A DNA stretch of 34,537 nucleotides from Bacillota bacterium (lineage in GTDB: Bacteria > Bacillota > Clostridia > Acetivibrionales > DSM-1351), in contig JAEWOH010000049.1 of assembly GCA_023460955.1 (NCBI GenBank), positions 1 through 34,537 on the forward strand, in the 5' to 3' direction. The notes below the pieces were generated by a model that worked only from the letters and a program-made list of their open reading frames with translations, was not told the origin of the DNA and did not search any database. The position numbers were made by a program, and so were the translations under genes. Positions 24,358-32,347 of this stretch are shown piece after piece (position 1 is the stretch's first letter; the number at the start of each line of letters is the position of its first letter).

Positions 24358-25203
24358 TTAATAATTATATATTTTAGTATTTTTCTCTATCCATTCGAAC
24401 ATTTCTCTTACTTGCTGCTCATACCCTGAAACTTTGTAATCAAAATCAGTCCTTGTATTTATCAGGGTTTTATCAATAAAAACATCACTATAAGGTACTA
24501 TGTCTATGTTTTTTTGAGAATACTTTTTAAATAAACAAAGCAAATTATATTTGTCGATATTTTTGTCAGGTACCAAATGGTATAACCCTGTCAAATTTTG
24601 TTCTATAGCACATTTAATACCTTTTGCCAGTTCAATCGTTGTTATCCCGTTCCAGAAGGCTTTTGTATATCCGTTTATCGATCCTTTTTGATTCATAAAC
24701 CAATGAAATAATCCCTCGCCGTTTTTAATTTCAGGTCCAATTATTGACATTCTAAAAGTAAGATCCTTGTCATTAACTATTTCTCCGAGGGATTTAGTTC
24801 TATCATAAAAAGTATCTCCATCTTTAAAATCGTTTTCCTTGTAGTTACCTATACTACCGGAGAAGACACAATCAGTGGAGATATGAATAATTTTTGTCTG
24901 TGTTTTCTTATATAATTGCTCTAGCCATTTTGGCAAGTACGCATTTAACAAGACAGTTTTTGGCTGGTCATTTTGAGATTGCTTAATCAACGCACCAATA
25001 GCATTAATAATTATATCAGGATTAATTTGTTTTAAAGTCTCTTCTAAAAGTGTAAAATTCGTAACATCCAATTGATACGAATTTAACCCGGGATGCTCAC
25101 TCTTAGAAATTTTATAGATGTCATAACCGTAATGTGTTAAGAATTTAGCGATAACGTGCCCAGCCATACCTGTTGAGCCTAAAACAACTATCCTTTTATT
25201 CAA
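24358..25203 (-). CDS. RmlD-like nucleotide-sugar 4-reductase (SDR)
   Basis: A 281-residue RmlD-type SDR: VLGSTGMAGHVIA binds NAD(P)H, INAIGAL and STDCVFSG follow, and the catalytic tyrosine-lysine is in FYDRTKSLGE. RmlD reduces 4-keto-deoxysugars. Located with an inverting 4,6-dehydratase/5-epimerase and a 2-epimerase, it should reduce the UDP-4-keto-L-sugar intermediate. It lacks the C-terminal cupin domain of WbjC/CapF (about 370 residues), the reductase for UDP-L-FucNAc, and so fits better the WbvR-type route to UDP-L-RhaNAc and L-QuiNAc. The start is TTG 25203, one nt after the previous stop, with AAGGAG 8 nt upstream. Confidence 0.88.
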   Translation of the reverse strand: MNKRIVVLGSTGMAGHVIAKFLTHYGYDIYKISKSEHPGLNSYQLDVTNFTLLEETLKQINPDIIINAIGALIKQSQNDQPKTVLLNAYLPKWLEQLYKKTQTKIIHISTDCVFSGSIGNYKENDFKDGDTFYDRTKSLGEIVNDKDLTFRMSIIGPEIKNGEGLFHWFMNQKGSINGYTKAFWNGITTIELAKGIKCAIEQNLTGLYHLVPDKNIDKYNLLCLFKKYSQKNIDIVPYSDVFIDKTLINTRTDFDYKVSGYEQQVREMFEWIEKNTKIYNY

Positions 25204-25204
25204 A

Positions 25205-26314
25205 TTAATTCTCCTTATGCCAAACAGTTCTATTAATGTAGCTTGTATAGCTTAAAATTATTCTTACAACTTTCTTTGAAACATTATCAACATCATAGTC
25301 CTTTACAATGTGCATATTACCCTGACTAGTTACCATTTTGATTGCACAGTCCAATGTACCATAATCAAGCGCTGACATTATAAGTGTTGCTTCATCCATT
25401 CCCTCAGGTCTTTCATGAGCCTGTCTGATGGTAATGGCAGGGAAACCTATAATAGATGATTCTTCGGTAATTGTACCGCTATCACTTATTACGCAAAAAG
25501 CATTTTTCTGCAGATTAATGTAATCTGAGAAACCCATAGGCTTCATAAATTCTAATAGTTTTTCAAATTTGTAATCCGTTTTTTCTAATAATTTACGGGT
25601 TCTTGGATGTGTAGAAACTATAATTCTTTTTTTATAATTCTGTGCAAGCTTATTTAGGGTTTCAACTATTCTAGAGAAATTCTCTTCATAATCCAGATTT
25701 TCTTCCCTATGCAAAGAGACTATAAAATAGTCGTTCTTATTGAGCCCTAAATCTTTTAAGATTGGAGATTTTACAACCTTTTCCTTTTGCTTATCTAGAA
25801 CCTCTTTCATGCTGGAACCGACTTTAATTACTGTTTCAGGGTTTATACCTTCACTAAGAAGATACTCTCTTGCATGCTCAGTTAGAGTCATATTTATATC
25901 TGAAATGTGATCAATAATTTTTCTATTAAGCTCCTCAGGTACACGCTGATCAAAACACCTGTTACCGGCCTCCATATGAAAGATAGGAACTTTGTTACGT
26001 TTAGCTGAAATAACACTTAGACATGAATTTGTATCACCATATACTAAAATCGCATCCGGCTTTTCTCTTTTAATTATTTCATCTGATTTAGTTATAACAT
26101 TTGCTATTGTTTCGGCAGGAGTATTACCAGCTGCATCTAGGAATATATCCGGTTTTCTTATACCCATATCCTCAAAAAAAATCTGATTAAGCTCGTAATC
26201 ATAGTTTTGTCCTGTGTGGACTATAATCTGTTCAGTGTATTTATCAAGCTCCTCAATAACACATGACAGTTTTATTATTTCTGGGCGTGTACCAATAATA
26301 GTCATTACTCTCAT
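25205..26314 (-). CDS. UDP-N-acetyl-sugar 2-epimerase, WbjD/CapG type
   Basis: A non-hydrolysing 2-epimerase (WecB fold) of 369 residues. TIIGTRPEIIKL, HTGQNYD, GDTNS, EAGNRCFDQRVPEE, SLHREEN and SDSGTITEES are intact. The EAGNRCFDQRVPEELNRKI form marks the branch that works on UDP-L-sugars made from UDP-GlcNAc (WbjD, CapG, WbvD), not WecB itself, which acts on UDP-GlcNAc to give UDP-ManNAc. Its ATG overlaps the stop of the dehydratase gene (ATGA), with GGAGAAG upstream, so the two are translationally linked. Confidence 0.92.
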   Translation of the reverse strand: MRVMTIIGTRPEIIKLSCVIEELDKYTEQIIVHTGQNYDYELNQIFFEDMGIRKPDIFLDAAGNTPAETIANVITKSDEIIKREKPDAILVYGDTNSCLSVISAKRNKVPIFHMEAGNRCFDQRVPEELNRKIIDHISDINMTLTEHAREYLLSEGINPETVIKVGSSMKEVLDKQKEKVVKSPILKDLGLNKNDYFIVSLHREENLDYEENFSRIVETLNKLAQNYKKRIIVSTHPRTRKLLEKTDYKFEKLLEFMKPMGFSDYINLQKNAFCVISDSGTITEESSIIGFPAITIRQAHERPEGMDEATLIMSALDYGTLDCAIKMVTSQGNMHIVKDYDVDNVSKKVVRIILSYTSYINRTVWHKEN

Positions 26315-27339
26315 ATTTCTTCTCCATCGAAATCTTTATTATTTAAGGCCCTTTTTACATAGTCGAGCTTTAGCAACAATTCCTTCATCTCTTGCTTATT
26401 TAACATGTAAGTGTTATGTGAATTGTAGTCTACCATTTCGGATATTTTGCTATCTCCATCAACAAAATACTTGCTATAATTTAAATCTCTTTCATCCATT
26501 GGAACCTTAAAATACTCACCCATCTCAACAGCTTTCAACATTTCTTCACGTGTTAAAAGTGACTCGTAAAGCTTTTCACCATGACGAGTCCCAATTATTT
26601 GCGGTTTTTTGTTTGAATCGAATAGTTCTGTAATTGCTTCTGCTAAGGTCTCGATGGTAGCCGCAGGTGCCTTATGAATGAACAAGTCACCGCTTTTAGA
26701 GTTTTCAAATGCAAATAGAACCAAATTTACAGCATCGTCAAGGGACATCATAAATCTGGTCATATTGGGATCTGTTATTGTAATTGGTTTATTTTCTTTA
26801 ATCTGCTTAATAAACAGAGGTATTACAGAGCCTCTTGAACACATAACATTACCATATCTTGTTACAGCTACAGTTGTATCACTTGAATATTGTTTTGAAG
26901 AAATAGCCACTTTTTCCATTAAAGCTTTTGACATACCCATAGCATTAATTGGGTATACAGCCTTATCGGTTGACAGACATATAACATTTTTTACTCTACA
27001 CTCAATTGCAGCTTTTATAACATTGTTTGTACCATTTATATTTGTATTAACAGCTTCCATTGGAAAAAACTCACAAGATGGTACTTGCTTCAACGCTGCA
27101 GCATGAAAAACATAATCAACACCGTGCATAGCCTGTTTTATACTATCAAAACTTCTTGTATCTCCTATAAGAAATTTAATCTTTTCGTTTTCATACTTCT
27201 TTCTCATATCATCTTGCTTCTTTTCATCTCTGCTAAATATACGTATTTCTCCTATGTCAGTTTTAGCGAAACGCCTTAAAACGGCATTACCGAACGAACC
27301 TGTTCCCCCAGTTATTAATAGTGTTTTTCCTTTAAACAT
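26311..27339 (-). CDS. UDP-GlcNAc inverting 4,6-dehydratase/5-epimerase (WbjB/CapE type)
   Basis: A 342-residue soluble SDR that removes water from UDP-GlcNAc and inverts C5, opening the path to UDP-L-deoxysugars. TGGTGSFGNAV (10-20), AAALKQVPSCE, STDKAVYPINAMGMSK and RYGNVMCSRGS are typical of CapE/FlaA1; methionine occupies the normal SDR tyrosine position as in that family. AGGAGG sits 5-6 nt before the ATG. With the 2-epimerase and the reductase that follow it forms a complete three-enzyme pathway. Confidence 0.94.
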   Translation of the reverse strand: MFKGKTLLITGGTGSFGNAVLRRFAKTDIGEIRIFSRDEKKQDDMRKKYENEKIKFLIGDTRSFDSIKQAMHGVDYVFHAAALKQVPSCEFFPMEAVNTNINGTNNVIKAAIECRVKNVICLSTDKAVYPINAMGMSKALMEKVAISSKQYSSDTTVAVTRYGNVMCSRGSVIPLFIKQIKENKPITITDPNMTRFMMSLDDAVNLVLFAFENSKSGDLFIHKAPAATIETLAEAITELFDSNKKPQIIGTRHGEKLYESLLTREEMLKAVEMGEYFKVPMDERDLNYSKYFVDGDSKISEMVDYNSHNTYMLNKQEMKELLLKLDYVKRALNNKDFDGEEI

Positions 27340-27340
27340 G

Positions 27341-28507
27341 TTATCCTCCTATTAACTCACCTATTTTTTTATCCAGAATGTCAATACTATTTCTACAATT
27401 GAATTTCTCATACAAATCCAAATCGGGTTTAAGATCACTTGTTATTATCTTATATATACATTCATAAACTTCATCAGCTTTGTGTGCTGCAGTTATAATA
27501 TTCGAGGGTACTGTAACATCAGTTGCTGCTGTATCCGGATTTGTTATAGCAAATATTAAGTTCCCTGAGGCCATATAATCAAAGACCTTACTAGGCGTAA
27601 AAATATTAAATCTCTTATCTTTAAAATTTGTATCAATCAACAACAGACAATCAGCATTACTCATATATTGTAAACTTTCCTCATAGCTAACTTGTCCAAT
27701 TATTTCAAAAACACTTTCGAGGTTATTTTGTTTTATTAGATTTATATTGTATTCATCTATATAGCCTACCAGGTAAATCAAAATACGGTTATATAGTTCT
27801 TGATGATAATCTCTTAACCTTTTTATTGCCTCGATTATATTTTCTAAATTTCTCTCACTATAGATCTGACCTACGTGTGCAAAGCAGTACTTCCCTGCTT
27901 TTAATTTTCGTTTCTCGGAGTTTACCCTAACTCCTTCGTGACCATAAGGTACAATTGCTATCTTATGCGAATATTTAGAGTACTTCTTTCCTAAAACATG
28001 TTTTGCCAGCCTAATATTATTAAAAACCAGTAAATCCGACTTTTTAACAGCTATTTTAGAAAAAATACCCATAAATTTCATCACTAAATATCTCGGCCTG
28101 GCTTTCTTGTCTTTTTGTAAAAAAGATAGACTACTAATAAAAGGTGAATTCCAAATAGGATCTGAAAAATATACAATCCATTTCAATTTTGGGTAAAATA
28201 ATTTAACTATGGTTCCCGTAAAGTGAGCATTTGAAGGCATAACTCTGGTATATAATAACCTGTAATCATTTAGGCTATTAAGTTTTCTAAATAATTTTAG
28301 GGCCTTTTTTGTAAATATAAAATATTTTTCCCCTTTAATCGGATATACGTGACAGTTCTCTATCTGTTGCTCGTCTTCACCAAAGTATCCGCTAATAACA
28401 TCATACTCAAATTTTGAATTTGTAAGTGCTCGCTTACATACTACACTTTCGCCAGAAACCTTAGGATAGAAATCCCAAGCAACTGTAAATATCTTTTCTG
28501 TTCTCAT
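27341..28507 (-). CDS. Family 4 glycosyltransferase
   Basis: A 388-residue GT-B protein. The N-terminal half has SGESVVCKRAL where a donor/acceptor loop is expected, and LYTRVMPSNAH; the C-terminal half has FAHVGQIYSERNLENIIEAI and a nucleotide-binding stretch FTPSKVFDYMASGN in place of a classic EX7E, as seen in some WbuB-like enzymes. ATG 28507 overlaps the previous stop by 4 bp and has AAAGGT upstream. It precedes the L-sugar genes by one base, so it may use the UDP-L-sugar they make. Confidence 0.85.
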   Translation of the reverse strand: MRTEKIFTVAWDFYPKVSGESVVCKRALTNSKFEYDVISGYFGEDEQQIENCHVYPIKGEKYFIFTKKALKLFRKLNSLNDYRLLYTRVMPSNAHFTGTIVKLFYPKLKWIVYFSDPIWNSPFISSLSFLQKDKKARPRYLVMKFMGIFSKIAVKKSDLLVFNNIRLAKHVLGKKYSKYSHKIAIVPYGHEGVRVNSEKRKLKAGKYCFAHVGQIYSERNLENIIEAIKRLRDYHQELYNRILIYLVGYIDEYNINLIKQNNLESVFEIIGQVSYEESLQYMSNADCLLLIDTNFKDKRFNIFTPSKVFDYMASGNLIFAITNPDTAATDVTVPSNIITAAHKADEVYECIYKIITSDLKPDLDLYEKFNCRNSIDILDKKIGELIGG

Positions 28508-29631
28508 ATATTACCTTTTACCAGTAATTTATCGTAAAGTTTAAATAACCTTTTACCCTGTTCCGCTACATCATATCCGAGAGATTTTAAGAATGCACTG
28601 TTATCTCTCCTGTTATCTATATCACACTCAGCTTGTTTAGTTAGCTCTATCCACTTACCAGTATTATTTAACTCCACAGAACTAATGCACTCAGCTAACA
28701 TAACATCCTTTGGAACATTTTCTGATACTATACATGGCAATCCGGAACATTGCGCTTCAAGTGCTGCAATCCCAAATCCTTCAAACAAAGAAGGGAGCCA
28801 GAAGCAATCAAATAGCTGATAAAATTGGTTTACGTTATCTATAACTCCCAGAATTAAAACATCATTTGTCAAACCTTTGTCTTCTATCATTGCTTTTATT
28901 TCATTAGTTAATGATCCATCGCCTATCAGGATCAATTTACTATTACTACTGAAATTCTTATACGTATAAAATGTATTTATTAAGAAGCAATGGTTTTTTT
29001 CCTTCTCAAATCTTCCCACATGACCAATAATAAAGTTATCCTTTACGTTGTATTGTTCTTTTAAGACATTTCTAACTTCTTGGTTATATCTAAACTTATT
29101 AGAATCAATACAGTTTGGCAGAACGGTAACATCTTCCAAATTAATGAATTTGGAAAATAAATTTTGTGCCGCTGTACTTGAGCAGGCAACATAATAATTA
29201 CAATTGCCTGGTATAAAATAATTTAAAATGCCATTTCTTAACCTCTTAAATATATTAGAGGAGCTAGTGGTGCTGTGTGAATGTATTATCCGAATAGGCA
29301 CACCCGCCTTTTTCGCTTCTGACATATATAAGAATACGGAATTTGCCAGATGTCCATGAATAATTTTGTAATCGTTATCTTTTATTACGTTTGCAAATTC
29401 TTTACGAAATTTCAGGTAAGAATTTGCCTTTATTTCTGAAAGCTTAAAAACCTGACCACCTAAGGCTTCTATCTCTTTTATTAAGGTTTGTTGACTTTTT
29501 TTATACACAACAACATCAATTATATAATTTGAATCACATGATTGTCTGACATAATTCATAACTACGTTTGAAGTTCCACTATTGCTTGTCAGAATATCAA
29601 GGACATGCAAGACTCTTTTTTTTTTACCCAT
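28504..29631 (-). CDS. Family 4 glycosyltransferase (GT1/GT4, EpsF-like)
   Basis: A 375-residue GT-B enzyme of the polysaccharide type. RVLHVLDILTSNSGTSNVVM is the usual start, HSHSTTSS the acceptor-side region, LPNCIDSNKF the linker, and GHVGRFEKEKNH and LPSLFEGFGIAALEAQ (EX7E, donor binding) mark the C-terminal domain. It starts 3 nt after the ATPase stop, with a weak GGAAAAG as ribosome binding site, so it is probably expressed by translational coupling. Confidence 0.9.
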   Translation of the reverse strand: MGKKKRVLHVLDILTSNSGTSNVVMNYVRQSCDSNYIIDVVVYKKSQQTLIKEIEALGGQVFKLSEIKANSYLKFRKEFANVIKDNDYKIIHGHLANSVFLYMSEAKKAGVPIRIIHSHSTTSSSNIFKRLRNGILNYFIPGNCNYYVACSSTAAQNLFSKFINLEDVTVLPNCIDSNKFRYNQEVRNVLKEQYNVKDNFIIGHVGRFEKEKNHCFLINTFYTYKNFSSNSKLILIGDGSLTNEIKAMIEDKGLTNDVLILGVIDNVNQFYQLFDCFWLPSLFEGFGIAALEAQCSGLPCIVSENVPKDVMLAECISSVELNNTGKWIELTKQAECDIDNRRDNSAFLKSLGYDVAEQGKRLFKLYDKLLVKGNI

Positions 29632-29634
29632 AAT

Positions 29635-30369
29635 TTACTTTTCCATCCTATTGTAGCAAGTACAAACTTCTTTAGCATCACCAAACATAATAAGTTTACC
29701 TTTGTCTAGCCATATTGCCTTACTGCACATATCTTCAATTTTATCAATAGAATGAGATACAATTAATACTGTTGTATTGTTTGACATCATTTCTCTCATT
29801 CGTTTTTCGCACTTTTGTTGAAATAAGTAATCTCCAACACCTAGAATTTCATCAACAATTAAAATCTCTGGATTAATTACTGTTGCTATTGCAAAGCCCA
29901 ATCTAGCATACATACCTGATGAAAAATTCTTTATGGCTACATCTACAAAATCACTCAATTCAGAAAATTCTATAATCTCATCAAATTTCTCTTCGATTTG
30001 CTTTTTTGTATGACCAAGAACATATCCGTTTAAATAAATATTTTCACGAGCTGTCAATTCGGGGTCAAAGCCTGCACCGAGTTCAATAAGCGGTGCAATT
30101 GAACCTTGTACATTAACACTTCCTTTTGTTGGTTTCATAATTCCCGATACAATCTTTAGTATTGTACTTTTTCCACTGCCATTCAAACCTATTATACCCA
30201 CAATTTCTCCCTTGTTAATTGAGAAACTTACATTATCAAGAGCAACAAATTCCGTATAGTGCAACTGCCCCTTTATAAACTTTATAAAATATTCCTTTAA
30301 ACTATCAATTCTTTCTTTGGACATATTAAAACTCATTGATACATTTTTAACATCTATAATAGCACTCAT
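29635..30369 (-). CDS. ABC polysaccharide exporter, ATPase subunit (Wzt/TagH type)
   Basis: The energy-coupling subunit of an ABC-2 exporter for lipid-linked glycans. Of 244 residues, GLNGSGKST (61-69) is Walker A, FSSGMYARLGFA (149-160) the signature and ILIVDEILGVGD (169-180) Walker B followed by the D loop, with the switch histidine in IVSHS. The early IELGAGFDPELTARENIYLNG segment is typical of Wzt/TagH. It ends soon after the ATPase core and lacks the C-terminal carbohydrate-binding domain that reads a chain-end cap in some Wzt proteins. GGGAGAG precedes the ATG. Confidence 0.95.
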   Translation of the reverse strand: MSAIIDVKNVSMSFNMSKERIDSLKEYFIKFIKGQLHYTEFVALDNVSFSINKGEIVGIIGLNGSGKSTILKIVSGIMKPTKGSVNVQGSIAPLIELGAGFDPELTARENIYLNGYVLGHTKKQIEEKFDEIIEFSELSDFVDVAIKNFSSGMYARLGFAIATVINPEILIVDEILGVGDYLFQQKCEKRMREMMSNNTTVLIVSHSIDKIEDMCSKAIWLDKGKLIMFGDAKEVCTCYNRMEK

Positions 30370-30388
30370 AAGTCTCTCCCAAATCTTA

Positions 30389-31162
30389 TTACATATATAA
30401 AATAAACTTATCTTGGTTTTTCTTAAAAATAAATAGTCCTATTATTAAAGCCCCAAACGAAAATATAAAGCAAATTAAATTAAATTTTAGTCCCGGTATA
30501 TAACCGTATAGAATTAGTTCCCTAAGATACGTTATATAGTAATACAAAGGGTTGAACTTAAATAAGATGGTAATTTGTGAAGGCACAGCATCTGCTGGAT
30601 ATATAATAGGTGTCATATAAAATAATGCCGAAAGAAAAACACTATATAAGTGACTTATATCTCGGAAAAACATATTCATCGTTGTAATAATCATACTAAA
30701 CCCAATGATAAAAATTAGACTGTATAATAGTGGGATAACAAATAATAACGAAGTTAAGCGAAATGGAACGTTTAATACAATCATCACAATAACTAACGCT
30801 ACTAAAGAAAACAAAGCATTAACAAGAGCAAACAAACACTTCTCTAAAGGAAAAATGTACTTTGGAATATATACCTTTTTAACTAAGCTAGCATTAGTTA
30901 AAACAGATGTTAATGATGAATTTGTTGCTTCAGAAAAAAAACTATAAATAATTGAACCTGTTAAATAGTAGACAGGATAATTATCAATATTCAATTTAAA
31001 CACATTTTGAAATACAGTAACTATAACTGCCATCATTAGCAATGGGTTTAGAATACTCCAAGTAAACCCTAAAAATGAACGTCTGTATTTTACCTTAACA
31101 TCCCTTAAAACAAGGTATGATAGCAAATTTCTATATCTAAAAAGATTATTTATGTAATTCAT
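30389..31162 (-). CDS. ABC polysaccharide exporter, permease subunit (Wzm/TagG type)
   Basis: The membrane subunit of an ABC-2 exporter; it would pass an undecaprenyl-linked glycan across the membrane together with the ATPase. The 257-residue protein has the family start RYRNLLSYLVLRDVKVKYRRSFLGFTWS, about six helices, and the late FNPLYYYITYLRELILYG motif. AGGAG lies 4-5 nt before the ATG, and a promoter of its own lies just upstream. Confidence 0.95.
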   Translation of the reverse strand: MNYINNLFRYRNLLSYLVLRDVKVKYRRSFLGFTWSILNPLLMMAVIVTVFQNVFKLNIDNYPVYYLTGSIIYSFFSEATNSSLTSVLTNASLVKKVYIPKYIFPLEKCLFALVNALFSLVALVIVMIVLNVPFRLTSLLFVIPLLYSLIFIIGFSMIITTMNMFFRDISHLYSVFLSALFYMTPIIYPADAVPSQITILFKFNPLYYYITYLRELILYGYIPGLKFNLICFIFSFGALIIGLFIFKKNQDKFILYM

Positions 31163-31193
31163 GCTACTCCTATAAAAACAGTTTTTCCTTTAC

Positions 31194-31222
31194 ATTCTAT
31201 CAAACCATATTGCAAATAACAA
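31194..31222 (-). promoter_or_regulatory. Promoter before the exporter genes
   Basis: Minus-strand TTGTTA (31222-31217), 17 nt, TAGAAT (31199-31194). It would give a leader of about 25 nt for the permease. The remaining gap 31223-31320 shows only weak GC hairpins (CCC/GGG pairs) and no gene. Confidence 0.55.
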
Positions 31223-31320
31223 CCCAAAAAGGGCTTTTCTTGTTAAATCAAACAAGTAAATATCCCCTAATTTGGGACTAACAATATTATTAGACAAGCT
31301 AAACTCTTATTTCCCAAAGC

Positions 31321-32142
31321 TTATGGCCTGCCCTTTTTGTCAAACTTCGGTCTCCGAAATAAATATTTATGTTTAATGAAATAATATATCATGTCTATAA
31401 CGAAAGAAACCTTTATCTTACTAAATAATTTTTTCTTTGTAATTCTTTGTGTATCATGAATTATAATACTCTTTGGGTAATATACAGATAACCAGCCCTT
31501 TTTTCTTGCCCTTAAACAATAATCAACATCTTCGGGTGAATAAAATATTCTCTCATCGAGTAATCCCACATCTCTTAGTGTATCTGCCTTTATTAACCAA
31601 CAAGCTGATATTAGGTAATCAACTATAAAATAGTCTCTATACCTTTCATCAGAGATATTATAGCTTTCCATTCTCTCTCCAATCAGATTAAAATAGCTGA
31701 ATGGCAAAAACTTTAAAAATTTGTCAATCAAAGTCGGGAACTTCTTATACGAAATTTGCTCTTCTCCAACGAGATTTTTCATTTTAGGACCAACGATTCC
31801 TACTGTACTATTAGAATTCATATATTCGATCATATTTACTATTGCCTGTTGATTAATAACAGTATCGCTGTCAAGAATACAGATATGACTATAACTCAGA
31901 TCATTATTAATCATCCTTAACGCTATATTCCTGGAAAAAGTCGTTCCTATATTTTTCCCTAATGGCACAACAGTTAGCTTATCGTCATAGGAGTTTAAAT
32001 AATCTAAAGTGTTATCTTTGGAACCATTATCAATAACGACAATTACCTTGTCAAGTTCAATACTGAGTATACTATCTATACAAGACTTTATATATTTTTC
32101 TGAATTCCATGTAATAATAACAAACATTATCTTTTGAGACAT
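31321..32142 (-). CDS. Family 2 glycosyltransferase (rhamnosyltransferase-like)
   Basis: A 273-residue GT-A enzyme. MFVIITWNSEKYIKSCIDSI, VIDNGSKDNT, the DSD metal-binding site in ILDSDTVINQQ and the EDVDYCLRARKKGW motif place it among the WbbL/rhamnosyltransferase-like GT2 proteins. A strong promoter lies just upstream and AGGT about 10 nt before the ATG. It is the first gene of the long minus-strand run, separated from the exporter by 158 nt. Confidence 0.92.
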   Translation of the reverse strand: MSQKIMFVIITWNSEKYIKSCIDSILSIELDKVIVVIDNGSKDNTLDYLNSYDDKLTVVPLGKNIGTTFSRNIALRMINNDLSYSHICILDSDTVINQQAIVNMIEYMNSNSTVGIVGPKMKNLVGEEQISYKKFPTLIDKFLKFLPFSYFNLIGERMESYNISDERYRDYFIVDYLISACWLIKADTLRDVGLLDERIFYSPEDVDYCLRARKKGWLSVYYPKSIIIHDTQRITKKKLFSKIKVSFVIDMIYYFIKHKYLFRRPKFDKKGRP

Positions 32143-32177
32143 TTTGCAATATACCTCATACTTATTTACTCAGCTTA

Positions 32178-32206
32178 AGTATATATTTGGTGCAAATTAA
32201 TGTCAA
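32178..32206 (-). promoter_or_regulatory. Strong promoter of the polysaccharide operon
   Basis: Minus-strand TTGACA (32206-32201), a 17-nt spacer and TATACT (32183-32178): a consensus -35 and a near-consensus -10. The leader would be about 30 nt. This is the best promoter in the window. Confidence 0.8.
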
Positions 32207-32291
32207 TTTATATGGATATCTTTAATTACTACAATCATTAAATAATACCTATTTGTATAAATCCCCAATATTGTCTGTCTCCTCCCATCTG

Positions 32292-32320
32292 TTTACTGTT
32301 TTATTGTATTATGCTAAAAT
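32292..32320 (+). promoter_or_regulatory. Promoter of the ligase gene
   Basis: TTTACT (32292-32297), 17 nt, TAAAAT (32315-32320), with TGC just before the -10 (extended -10). It is followed by AGGAGG at 32337-32342 and the ATG at 32348. It faces away from the operon promoter at 32178-32206. Confidence 0.7.
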
Positions 32321-32347
32321 TATGTAAGCAAACATTAGGAGGCATGT

